This document shows positions 9,701 to 15,717 of a stretch of 33,988 nucleotides of DNA, in pieces (position 1 is the first letter of the stretch; every line of letters starts with the position of its first letter). The notes beneath the pieces were generated by a model. That model had not been told where the DNA came from, ran no database searches, and worked only from the letters and a program-made list of their open reading frames with translations. The stretch is from Anaerolineae bacterium (GTDB lineage Bacteria > Chloroflexota > Anaerolineae > Aggregatilineales > Phototrophicaceae), in contig JAUZRW010000123.1 of the NCBI GenBank assembly GCA_030950085.1, forward strand, positions 1 to 33,988, written 5' to 3'. Position numbers and translations under genes: made by a program.

Positions 9701-11179
9701 AATGATGACTTTGAAAATGCTATTAATGTTGGCGAACTTGGCTCACCGTTCTTATTCACAGAAGAAACTTACGGAGCAAGCAACCAAGCCCTAGACCCTG
9801 TACCAACAGAGGGCAATAATCCTAGCAATACAGTATGGTTCACTTATACAGCACCCACCAGCGCACAGGTCACATTTGAAACAATAACTTCCACCTACAA
9901 TACAATACTCTCTGTATGGACGGGTGAACCCTTCGCCTTTAGCCATGTGGGTAGCAATGATAACAACGGTATCGGAACGCAAACATCCCGTCTGACCGTA
10001 GACCCGATTCCGGGTGAGACATACTACATCATGGTGAGTGGTTATCTCGGTGAAGTTGGAACACTCAGCTTCCGAGCCTATCGACCAGACCCATCCCCCA
10101 TGAATGACCTTCGCTTGGCGGCGATTCTGATACCGCCATTAGAAGATGCTGGCACAGCCTTTGTTTATGAACAAGATACCAGTGGTGCAACCTTATCAAT
10201 TAATGAGCAAATACCGAGTTGTATCTCCAGCTCTAGCACGCCTGCCACAAATGCAACAACTTTTGAACATTCGGTTTGGTTCCGTTATAACGTGGGTTCA
10301 AAGGAGCAGTTCTTACGCTTCCAAACGATAGGCTCACTCTACAATACTGTGCTAGGTGTCTGGGTTGAGCAACGTGACCCAGTAACGGGTGCTATTATCA
10401 TTGACCCTGTTACCGCTATGCCTATCTTGCAAGAAGTGATTTGTAATCATGATACAGATGGCAGTTCGGCATCCGACCTCATTATGCCTTCTGGTATAAA
10501 CACGACACTGTACATTCAAGTCAGTAGTTTCTTACCCGGTGGTGGTTTACTACATTTTGAGGCTAGTGCGTTACCGAATAAACCTCCGAATGATTTATTC
10601 GACGCGCCTATCATAATCCCTGACTTGAGACCTCTCGCGCCTGATACATCTGGATTACCGCCAGAAGCAACTGTGTTTAACAGAGTCTTCACCCATGCTG
10701 AGAGCAGTATCCGCGCAACAACGAGCCTAGATGATCCAAATCCAACTTGTACCTTGGTAGTTGGCGAGACTGTCTGGTATACATACCAACCCTCACATGA
10801 CGCGACATTGCTACTCGATACAGAATCATCTGATTTTGATACCGTGTTATCTATCTGGACACTGGAAACTATTCCAGACCCAAATAACCCGACGCAAACT
10901 ATTGATATACTCGTTCAGCGTGCATGTAACAATGATAACGGTTCACAAGAAACATCGTTTATTGAGTTCCAACCTAATCTCAATGACCACACAATGCCCT
11001 ACTATATTATGTTGGGTGGTAACAATGGCGAAAATGGCAACTTTACACTCCATGTACAAGAACGCACACCGCCCAATAATGACGAATCTACGGGTGCATC
11101 GGTAATTACTCAAGAGAGTCTCGCACTTGCAATTACAGGTAGCCAAGAAATTATCGTGACACAGAATACACGATCATGA
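731..11179 (+). CDS. Giant secreted multidomain protein with S8 and metzincin-like proteases, beta-helix, lamin-tail and PPC domains (5' part of a split gene)
   Basis: This 3482-residue protein is probably exported; a hydrophobic segment lies at residues 5-29. A subtilisin-like domain (about 190-440) keeps D226 (VIDSG), H260 (GHG), N352 (AAGNSG) and S413 (GTSLAAPHVAG). A second protease domain (about 580-755) has HEVGHAIGLSH at H711/E712/H715/H721 with a Met-turn-like M730, as in matrixin/metzincin zinc proteases. Then follow Ig/FN3-like modules with WRVRA strands (760-1150) interrupted by an FMDTL array, a lamin-tail-like domain (1152-1290), a CSLREA plus beta-helix block (1386-1815), a split cadherin-like domain, a second beta-helix block (2090-2475), lamin-tail-like repeats (to about 2730) and PPC domains. 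The sixth PPC domain breaks off where the frame ends, and the next ORF continues it. An in-frame stop at 719 fixes the ATG at 731; the ribosome-binding site is weak. A role in surface adhesion or degradation is inferred. Confidence 0.85.
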   Translation: MKHTRLIGISATTLLIFVWGVAFLLLGLRANPPTIEVPTLASLSQLDENQQIIAATAPPVLDFADESTNVQQVDIDNQSPPQNDIIKNHTSSVSEATANETTISIDTQNIPLIDLPDQEVPNTVVIQFEIGTDNATLVDYAATFGGTVESVLRAVNTAVISLPPTVTSVPPAPFIEEETEPDYYIMALEVPNDPDYPTQWNLEAVNAHFGWHLLPADASVTVAVIDSGVCFENIELQGRLLNNGWDFVDNDADPTDEYGHGCGVAGVLAANMNNAIGIAGVAPHVDVMPLRVLDASGIGTYSRVAKALIYAVDNGTQIINLSLGGTSQSTLLANAIAYADERGVVVIAAAGNSGSTQPVYPAAIESVIAVGSVDADLGRSSFSNYGTWVDLYAPGRSIRTIGLNGLTNMSGTSLAAPHVAGIAAIEMALGRSLVVAGGIAAVQDGSNSTPVGGDDEPVACDNSLIPDLLAELDVLVTQYLTNPSSVSETELDAARQAYRDAAVPCYTTAYGATLQFDGGGQIPSYSEPTAQYRLFGTKWGEDSPFEPDNPPASSGGVVTYSFMPGNVTVIEGEPVNGVLTTSWSEIEVQNNTCNLIQYARDVFTEWGAEANITFVYQETDSGDPFNSDAGNFGHIRIGFIPIDGFKNELGHAYFPGPDPMELDSTGVGDILLDTNELWGCETLTVMEDTDGDGLPDTEVVSQLDFGVVLRHEVGHAIGLSHQGDATLAVMNADYNGTVEVLQTDDVTGLQAIYGNASLGAIPLLPPTTITSNQVTLEWIEDTADFYQIQITTASDPTFATPFLDHEQTDTIYETGVLSVGNYLWRVRGYIVGSGWGQWSGETNALFMIDTGIPTLIRPLNGIALRTGNVEFRWGEVAGVTTFELEIADSSNFAASVLQTLLVSNDTNGNIIIHQLSGSELLEDGSYFWRVRASQPSVGEWSRVWQFRVDSAVPTPLFPPSDECQPLPSNADVAWCTTNSLTMEWTPVDGAVEYEVIFDTAANFVGVLFMDTQFLQNLFMDTLFMDTLFMDTLFMDTLSMDTLFMDTLFMDTLFMDTLFMDTLFMDTLFMDTLFMDTLFMDTLFMDTLFMDTLFMDTLFMDTLFMDTIQDNNVAVPNFTDGYHYWRVRAVREDGTFSPWSEANVFIVDTDRNDIVISEIYLGNSSTLESAWFEITNASPREIGTATDLTDWLLIAYNPDGTEMLRYTFDPLQDSQLTPDLLTFEPGEYLVLMGDDYPGIASALPNTIYLGADTLNWSLNSVTGLSLSDADGTTESFSLNPNEQFVSVTTDTLSSYNINTISQSPEDEWTYPSNEDSSASSDIIFNDTSNSRDSTASASIIIQPSNSSGNSIGTRTDTEFVDSIPETDAASETITALTTVSSFAVQAGPNYTVNTTDMTDDGVCDDVHCSLIEAINAANADGVDSTIDLQASATYTLTAIHNILNGENGLPSITSTVIVNGNNALITRDAGSPDFRILHVDSGGNLTIDAVTLTNGLAADSLFGGGAILNNNILTVQNSTLNGNTSDTYGGAIYSDDASTLIIENTTFDTNTATNNAGGAIYLSEGFATVTSSTFTNNTTATGGGAIDNDNGSTLIVTDSTFTGNQANGLFTGGAIASNGTLTIASSTFDTNTGAIGGAIYSFLTGGTIHNTTFNNNSSNLGGAIFIQDNSASLDITHSTFVANTADTGGTIYALSNANVQVKNSILAQSIGACFSDGTGTFVGLGVNYEDTDTSCDTVAGNFTLVSDVDLALGALTNNGGITQTFALESGSFAIDVATDCTLIDGITSVTEDQRGIPRPMGVACESGAFEVSTAPVAIDDSAITSANTSVTIPVTQNDSDPNNDPITVVNADTPSNGSIQINIDIPGTIPVPCNLDGVRDPLSDTSSSTDTITNLVDCDNWVSVATIGLNVEGIFTTTGNLVPWILVFTADEPNPKYYPQGLVDGNCDALPTTWDGNTFSVNTILGNRVGLVEEFHIVLVAVEAGGLADTTFSDWLSQGCQLSRIKASNPYPGFLTAEETRLPGEVDNAVMPSGVMEQDSKRVRTTDHNTITYTPTTNYQGIDTFNYTISDGERSASAQVTVTIDDGVVECDAFSLIRTLEAVNEDPDIDTVVLSPDCNYNLTAVHNTTNGNNGLPSITTPVIINGNGATIRRDAAAPDFRIFHIASTGDLTLNNVTISGGSVVATLGEGGGGAVLNLGILQITNVTLRDNQASVGGAIRNGLTNNSGSVTINASVLENNTAAQNGGALASFGGTVNISETTIAQNSASNSGGGYYAVATGGEITRSTFSSNTANSGAGIYTANPNALFLENSTLSTNNGSGFYIADGGSANLVHVTIANNTLGFDGSGGSVSLANSLLIDNSADCGTSITPLTLVSFTAVSSLATQNECATYGFTVVIPELIEIQPLILSAGLTATHGLPDQLRINPDLSSAAIDAGDATFCTLTDQRGIERLANACDVGAYERVEFALPEIGTSGGGLALVRPDDASADFVRFGNVTFSDPNGGDFTSGTVSLPLDNGRSIGRDPINGDADSRLDWLTQSLTLGGQNVVKLVVNEIFTGSVDAIEIYNPSIHFVDASGWEVVIYDAGGNLVLTHTFSDNYLILPSTFVVLYEGDLPVGTTPAANEIYLGQDIPWPTSGAQGAVEITNGVSGVDFMRFGDNADSTGDITTFALQDVQPTRGSEWLQPSPLSPLPNQSLGRDDRSTDTDRGRDWIPQISTLGRRNAAEAITINDEWMNAIVIPFVPFRDSRSIQTAAVSDDEPLLPPECGVDITHTVWYSYTPQDTGNTTFQTDGSNFNTILTVWERIGSSFTLVACDNDSGEGSRSRLTVQTQSNRTYYIMIGSTLGTTGRLVFSVQPPENDDFDNAIDIATLPFSDSQITIAASSAADDPLPECGILTGRSVWYSYTAQTSNRLHLFTLDSNYDTVIAVYTKDRGNLLPVACSNNSTIDSTSDLVFEPMIGETYTVMVAGNAKSGGNLILQAELIIPPPNDDFENAINVGELGSPFLFTEETYGASNQALDPVPTEGNNPSNTVWFTYTAPTSAQVTFETITSTYNTILSVWTGEPFAFSHVGSNDNNGIGTQTSRLTVDPIPGETYYIMVSGYLGEVGTLSFRAYRPDPSPMNDLRLAAILIPPLEDAGTAFVYEQDTSGATLSINEQIPSCISSSSTPATNATTFEHSVWFRYNVGSKEQFLRFQTIGSLYNTVLGVWVEQRDPVTGAIIIDPVTAMPILQEVICNHDTDGSSASDLIMPSGINTTLYIQVSSFLPGGGLLHFEASALPNKPPNDLFDAPIIIPDLRPLAPDTSGLPPEATVFNRVFTHAESSIRATTSLDDPNPTCTLVVGETVWYTYQPSHDATLLLDTESSDFDTVLSIWTLETIPDPNNPTQTIDILVQRACNNDNGSQETSFIEFQPNLNDHTMPYYIMLGGNNGENGNFTLHVQERTPPNNDESTGASVITQESLALAITGSQEIIVTQNTRS
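3752..4051 (+). repeat. 15-bp coding minisatellite encoding FMDTL
   Basis: Eighteen tandem 15-bp units run from 3782 to 4051, each encoding FMDTL; unit 5 is SMDTL and the last is FMDTI. Two decayed units (FMDTQ, FLQNL) precede them from 3752. Early units alternate between two codon versions (ttc atg gac act ttg and ttt atg gat act ctc), so the first half has a 30-bp higher-order period. Three consecutive identical units at 3947-3991 suggest recent slippage or unequal exchange. The array sits inside an Ig/FN3-like module whose strands continue on both sides. Because the unit is a multiple of three, copy-number change keeps the frame. Confidence 0.95.
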
Positions 11180-14100
11180 TTGGCGGCGCATTCGGCGAAA
11201 CGGGTACACTGAACTTACAAGTAAATATTACCAATGCACCGGAAAATGACGAGCTTGTATCGCCATTTGCAATCAATATTCAACCGAACAGCAACATTCA
11301 AGACACATCTGGCGCGACTCGCGGCGCTAGTGACCCACAGGTTTGTGGTTTAGATGCTGGGCATACTGTCTGGTATCGCTACACACCCACACAGAATAGT
11401 ATCTTACTACTGTCATTTGATAGCAGTGATTATCAGACAGCTATTGGTGTCTACACAGGTACACCCACTAGCTTAGAAGAAACCTTGTGCGGTGTGGGGC
11501 AAGATATCACAATAGAAGCCAGCGCAGGCACATCTTACCTTATCATGGTGGGGAGTGTAGCTGGCAACGGCAGACAATTAAACATTCAAGCAGAAGATGT
11601 TCTTGTTCCTGCTAATAACTTGCAAAGTCAACCAATTGTCATCAATACTATTCCATTTGTTCCCAATACGCCCTACCAGAACATCCAAGATACACGCGGA
11701 GCAACTTCTGTAGGCGACCCCGTTCCAACTTGTGCATCGGGTGTCAGCGTTGGCAAGTCTGTCTGGTATCAATATACAGCAGCAGCGACAGATGGATTGT
11801 TACGCTTCAATACCAGCCTCTCGGACTATAATACTGTGCTTGCTATCTACCGTGTCGAGGGTGCAACGCTAATTGAAGTCACTTGTGATACACCCGGTAA
11901 TGTGACGTTGGCAGCCGAAGGTGGCGCAACCTACCTCATCATGGTAGGTGGAGTCAATAATGCGAGCGGCAACCTTGTCCTCCAAGCTGACCAGATTCCG
12001 CGCCCACCCCATGATGACTTTGAATTAGCGCAACTGGTTTCCAACTTACCGTTCCAGCACAATGTTGATACGAGGGGTGCCAGCGACCCACTTGGAGACC
12101 CATCATCATGTCAGGTTAGTTCCGGTAAATCAGTATGGTATCGCTACGACAGCTTTGGCAATGGAACACTGAATATTACAAGCAGTGGTTATGCAGGTGT
12201 TGTCTCAGTGTATACAGGCGAATATGAGAACCTGACTGCGGTAGCATGTGGAAATGCGAATGCGGAAGTAACGGTCATCCCATTGCAGACTTACTACATT
12301 CTGATTACTGATGCAAGCAATATCGGTGGGGCATTGTCTATCAGCATCAGTGGCGATATTCAAGTCCCAGCGCCCGCTATGTCGATGTTATTGGAAGCGA
12401 ATGTTTCAAGTGTCGATGAACCGGGCGCTTCTGTCATGTTTACAGCAACCGTCACCAGTGATAGCATTTTCGAGACAATCAATCTGACGAGTATCAGCGA
12501 CGATACACTTGGTAATCTCGGAATCGCGTGTGGCTTGCCTGTCAGTCTCGCACCGGGCGCAAGCACAATCTGTAACTTCTCGGATACGATTAACGGACAA
12601 GCGTTTGCCTCAGTGACAAACACCGTTACAGCAAGTAGCACGACGAATACGGGTGCTACACTCAATGCCGAATCATCTGTGACACTGACAGTCACCGATA
12701 GACCATCATCATTACAGGTTACGAAAACACCGGATGTACTGGAAATTCTCGCACCCGGCGGCATCGTGGGCTTCACTGTGACTATAGAAAACACCAGCGC
12801 AGTTGATGATGTGACAATTAACAATGTCACAGATTCTATCTTTGGCGATATCACCTCAAGTTGTACCCCGACGATACCCACCACACTCGCGCCAAGTGAG
12901 GTGATAGTCTGCGAGTTTGAGGGTAATGTAAGTGGTGCAGGCGGCACAATTCATATCAATACGATATTTGTCATCGGCATTGATGACGATCAAATTCTTG
13001 TCGAGGCTGATGACACCGCTCAAGTGCAAATCCAGTGCAACCTATCGCAAGCAAGCAATGATTTGGAAGCCATTCTAGACGCACCCTATAATACGACAAC
13101 GATAAGTAATAGTACCGAAGGTTGTGCCTACGACGTAGGTATCGCATCTTATCGTCGAGTTAGAATCAGAGGTGGTCACAATCTTTGGGAATTACACGAT
13201 TTCACGACAAGCTATTTGTCACCTGATAGTAACGCCACTCTGTCGGTGGAACTGCCGCAGTGCAATTCAGTCTCAGAAATTACGCTGAATTTTGGTCCAA
13301 ATGAAGCAGATTGGCTGCCCATAATTGGTGATTGGGATGGCGATAATATCGATGACCTTGGACTCTATCGTGATGGTCAATGGATACTGCGTGATACGAC
13401 GTTGACAGATACAGTCGTGTCCTTCGGAGAAGCGGGTTGGCTACCCATAGTTGGTGATTGGGATGGCGATAATGTCGATGACCTTGGACTCTATCGTGAC
13501 GATATATGGCAATTATGGAACGCTGGCAATGTGACAATCTTGACTTCTGCAACAGGTTTGTCAAATGCGCTACCCGTAGCGGCGGATTGGAACAATGATG
13601 GCTTAGACATGCCGGCTTTGTATGCTAATGGTCAGTGGGTACTCTTCCATGTCTTAGCTAGTCTGGTGAATGGAACACCTATTGCATTTGGTCCCACTGA
13701 TGTAGGTTGGTTGCCTCTTGTCGGTGATTGGAACGCAAATACAACAGAAAGTATCGGGCTATTCAATAACGGTTTATGGCGAATGCGCGATACCCTCAGT
13801 GATGGGCGTAGCGACATCGGATTCAATTTTGGTCTTGCGGATAGTGCTTGGTTGCCAGTTGCTGGTTTTAATACAACCCTCAATGACTTAGCAGCACTGG
13901 ATAATGGGAATGGTGTAACAACATTGCCCGACACTGTGACACCGGAAGCAACAATGGTGGTCACTGAACCACCTGAAATCACACCGGAAGCAACAGCAGT
14001 GGTCACTGAACCGCCCGAAATCACTCCCGAAGTGACATCGGATGTGACTGCTACTCAGGAGTCTACACAGGAAGTGATACTGGAAGCAACACTGAACGTC

Positions 14101-14508
14101 ACGGAACTATCACCAGTGACACAAGAGCCTGTTGCCACTCAGGAAGTGACACCAGAAGTGATACCGGAATCTGTCATTACCGTAGAAGTAACACCAGAAC
14201 CTGTCGCTACCGTAGAAGTGATACCGGAATCTGTTATCACTGTAGAACCTATTGCTACTGTGGAAACTGTAGTCACAGTCGTTACTGAGGAATCACCAGT
14301 CGTATTACCACCGCCTGTCGTGATTTGCCATACAACTGGCAATCTTGATGACCCAGCTAACTGGATTATCCTCACCCTGCCCCCTTCAGCACTCGATAAC
14401 CATTTTGATGAAAATCTGAATCCACGTCAGGGGCATGATGGTGATTTCATAATTGATGCTTCTCGTCCGATTGGTCTGTGTGAACCACCTACAGCTTCAG
14501 GTGGATAG
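11176..14508 (+). CDS. 3' part of split giant surface protein: PPC domains, Ig-like repeats, VCBS/FG-GAP-like repeats
   Basis: This 1110-residue ORF begins in a different frame from the preceding gene at an ATGA overlap, with no Shine-Dalgarno sequence and no signal peptide. Its first residues, MIGGAFGETGTLNL, match the last strands of a PPC domain (compare TYYIMIGS and TYTVMVAG upstream), so the ATG is probably an internal methionine. PPC domains follow at about 21-142, 144-277 and 278-398. Two Ig-like repeats with LAPG and TVTD motifs lie at 400-618. Asp-rich GDWDGDN repeats of VCBS/FG-GAP type, likely Ca-binding, lie at 699-915. A Thr/Pro/Glu/Val linker (919-1045) leads to a C-terminal domain with ICHTTGN and two further conserved-looking features (HFDEN, GLC). 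As a separate protein it would be cytoplasmic, which is implausible for these domains. It is best read as the continuation of the upstream gene after a deletion or assembly error. Confidence 0.8.
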   Translation: MIGGAFGETGTLNLQVNITNAPENDELVSPFAINIQPNSNIQDTSGATRGASDPQVCGLDAGHTVWYRYTPTQNSILLLSFDSSDYQTAIGVYTGTPTSLEETLCGVGQDITIEASAGTSYLIMVGSVAGNGRQLNIQAEDVLVPANNLQSQPIVINTIPFVPNTPYQNIQDTRGATSVGDPVPTCASGVSVGKSVWYQYTAAATDGLLRFNTSLSDYNTVLAIYRVEGATLIEVTCDTPGNVTLAAEGGATYLIMVGGVNNASGNLVLQADQIPRPPHDDFELAQLVSNLPFQHNVDTRGASDPLGDPSSCQVSSGKSVWYRYDSFGNGTLNITSSGYAGVVSVYTGEYENLTAVACGNANAEVTVIPLQTYYILITDASNIGGALSISISGDIQVPAPAMSMLLEANVSSVDEPGASVMFTATVTSDSIFETINLTSISDDTLGNLGIACGLPVSLAPGASTICNFSDTINGQAFASVTNTVTASSTTNTGATLNAESSVTLTVTDRPSSLQVTKTPDVLEILAPGGIVGFTVTIENTSAVDDVTINNVTDSIFGDITSSCTPTIPTTLAPSEVIVCEFEGNVSGAGGTIHINTIFVIGIDDDQILVEADDTAQVQIQCNLSQASNDLEAILDAPYNTTTISNSTEGCAYDVGIASYRRVRIRGGHNLWELHDFTTSYLSPDSNATLSVELPQCNSVSEITLNFGPNEADWLPIIGDWDGDNIDDLGLYRDGQWILRDTTLTDTVVSFGEAGWLPIVGDWDGDNVDDLGLYRDDIWQLWNAGNVTILTSATGLSNALPVAADWNNDGLDMPALYANGQWVLFHVLASLVNGTPIAFGPTDVGWLPLVGDWNANTTESIGLFNNGLWRMRDTLSDGRSDIGFNFGLADSAWLPVAGFNTTLNDLAALDNGNGVTTLPDTVTPEATMVVTEPPEITPEATAVVTEPPEITPEVTSDVTATQESTQEVILEATLNVTELSPVTQEPVATQEVTPEVIPESVITVEVTPEPVATVEVIPESVITVEPIATVETVVTVVTEESPVVLPPPVVICHTTGNLDDPANWIILTLPPSALDNHFDENLNPRQGHDGDFIIDASRPIGLCEPPTASGG
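13311..13503 (+). repeat. Near-identical direct repeat within VCBS/FG-GAP-like region
   Basis: About 65 bases starting at 13311 recur at 13437 (126-base period, 42 codons) with only about four differences over the aligned stretch. Each copy encodes WLP-I-GDWDGDN-DDLGLYRD. The Asp-rich loop resembles calcium-binding loops of VCBS/FG-GAP repeats. Further diverged copies at about 13700 (WLPLVGDWN) and 13850 (WLPVAG) show an older repeat series with one recent duplication. Confidence 0.85.
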
Positions 14509-14519
14509 ACGTACTGCTA

Positions 14520-14560
14520 TAAGGCATCACTGACATATAATTTCGGCGATGCCTTATTTC
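14520..14560 (+). terminator. Hairpin after giant surface-protein gene
   Basis: TAAGGCATC (14520-14528) pairs perfectly with GATGCCTTA (14548-14556) across a 19-base loop, 12 bases after the stop codon. The following tract (TTTCGCTT) is only partly T-rich, so this is a plausible but weak intrinsic terminator. Confidence 0.55.
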
Positions 14561-14589
14561 GCTTCCTAAAATTTTCCTAGTTTGCCCAT

Positions 14590-14618
14590 TTGACAAATTG
14601 AATAATATGATATACAGT
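14590..14618 (+). promoter_or_regulatory. Promoter of the LacI-family gene
   Basis: A perfect -35 hexamer, TTGACA, lies at 14590-14595. The -10 is either TATACA at 14611-14616 (15-base spacer) or TACAGT at 14613-14618 (17-base spacer). The palindromic operator begins 8-10 bases downstream and would cover the transcription start. Confidence 0.6.
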
Positions 14619-14625
14619 AACATAA

Positions 14626-14641
14626 ATGAGAACGTTCTCAT
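14626..14641. promoter_or_regulatory. LacI-family operator, copy 1 (autoregulatory site)
   Basis: ATGAGAACGTTCTCAT is a perfect 16-bp palindrome with a central CG, the usual form of a LacI-family operator. It lies just downstream of the promoter elements and 21 bases before the regulator's start codon, where a bound repressor would block transcription. The same 16 bases recur at 15681-15696. Binding by the adjacent regulator is inferred. Confidence 0.85.
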
Positions 14642-14662
14642 CAGTTAGACATATGGAAAAAT

Positions 14663-15667
14663 ATGGCTCGTCGTCCCACAATTATTGATGTCGCACGTTT
14701 AGCAAGAGTATCAAAAGCGACTGTTGCGCGTGTGGTTAATGGACAACACGATATTGTTAGAGATGCGACTCGCGAGCGTGTAGAACAAGCCATTGAACAA
14801 TTAGGCTATGAACGGAATGCAGTCGCAAGTAGTTTACGCACTGACCAAACATTCGTCATTGCGCTTTCCATACCCGACATTTCAAATCCATTTTGGCCCG
14901 ACGTAACACGAGGGGTTCAAGATACACTTGAGGAAAATGATTACGCGGTTGTCACTCTCAATACAGATTGGAAAGTGGAGCGCGAAAGAAATTATCTTAA
15001 GATGATTCGGCGTAACCGTTTTGATGGTTTGATTATTAATCCTAACCGTGTTTCAACGAACGAATTGGCTGACCTCAAGATACCTGTGGTTATTCTCGGT
15101 TCAGGCGAGGCATATCCCGATTATGATTCAGTAGGCAGTGCCACAGAGCAAGGCGCTCAAGATGCCTTCAAACACTTATACGAACTCGGTCATCGGCGCA
15201 TTGGTCTCATTACAGGTCAATCAGCACGAAAGAAAGTCCAAACACGTCGAGATAGTTATTTGAAATTTTTATTGATGAATCAAATACCTTTAGACGAAAC
15301 ACTGATTATAGAAAGTGAATTTTCTCGTGAGGCAGGTTACGAAGCAATGCGACAATTTCTAACATTAGCCGTCCCCCCTTCTGCGGTTGTGGCAGCAAAT
15401 GATATTCTTGCAATTGGTGTCCTAAAAGCCGCACAAGAGATGCACTATCGCGTGCCAGAGGATATTTCAATCATCGGTATAGATGATATTTATGCCGCAG
15501 CAACGACATCGCCTGCCTTAACAACAGTAGCCAAATTGAAGTATGAGACAGGCGTTCAAGCGGCTAAATTCTTACTTGAGCGCCTTACAAGCCAAGCGCC
15601 TCAAGCAGCCCGTCATATTCAATTACCATGCACACTTGTCGTTCGAGGTTCAACAACTTCGGTTTAA
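14663..15667 (+). CDS. LacI-family transcriptional regulator
   Basis: This 334-residue protein has the usual LacI-family length. The N-terminal helix-turn-helix (residues 6-28) includes TIIDVARLARVSKATVARVV, followed by a hinge-helix region near AVASSLRT (residues 53-60). The rest is a periplasmic-binding-protein-like sensor domain with typical SNPFW, GHRRIGLITG and ISIIGIDD segments. It probably represses itself and the downstream ADP-ribosylglycohydrolase/ABC/citrate-lyase-like cluster, because identical palindromes sit before its own start and directly after its stop. The effector is likely a sugar or glycoside from the imported compound; it cannot be named from sequence. The ATG at 14663 gives the canonical MARRPTIIDVA start; an earlier ATG at 14653 is out of frame. 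Confidence 0.93.
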   Translation: MARRPTIIDVARLARVSKATVARVVNGQHDIVRDATRERVEQAIEQLGYERNAVASSLRTDQTFVIALSIPDISNPFWPDVTRGVQDTLEENDYAVVTLNTDWKVERERNYLKMIRRNRFDGLIINPNRVSTNELADLKIPVVILGSGEAYPDYDSVGSATEQGAQDAFKHLYELGHRRIGLITGQSARKKVQTRRDSYLKFLLMNQIPLDETLIIESEFSREAGYEAMRQFLTLAVPPSAVVAANDILAIGVLKAAQEMHYRVPEDISIIGIDDIYAAATTSPALTTVAKLKYETGVQAAKFLLERLTSQAPQAARHIQLPCTLVVRGSTTSV

Positions 15668-15679
15668 TATTTTATCCAA

Positions 15680-15697
15680 AATGAGAACGTTCTCATT
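15680..15697. promoter_or_regulatory. LacI-family operator, copy 2 (catabolic cluster control)
   Basis: AATGAGAACGTTCTCATT is an 18-bp perfect palindrome whose central 16 bases equal the site upstream of the regulator. It lies 12 bases after the regulator's stop and 20 bases before the GTG start of the next gene. Its position suggests that the downstream cluster has its own repressible promoter rather than depending on read-through. A TAATAT at 15665-15670 could be the -10, but no clear -35 was found. Confidence 0.85.
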
Positions 15698-15717
15698 ATC
15701 ATTTTTTGGTGGAAATT

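Noticed and set aside
11140-11180. Programmed ribosomal frameshift or planned translational coupling at the ATGA overlap
   Set aside because: A frameshift alone would not restore the missing 75-80 residue core of the PPC domain, and there is no slippery run or ribosome-binding site. Deletion or assembly collapse fits better.
12360-12947. 195-residue minus-strand ORF
   Set aside because: It lies wholly within the giant surface gene, has low-complexity Val/Ser/Thr content and no family features.
15706-15717. TTG start of the first ADP-ribosylglycohydrolase-family gene
   Set aside because: GTG at 15718 has GGTGGA at suitable spacing; the TTG has no ribosome-binding site and sits next to the operator.
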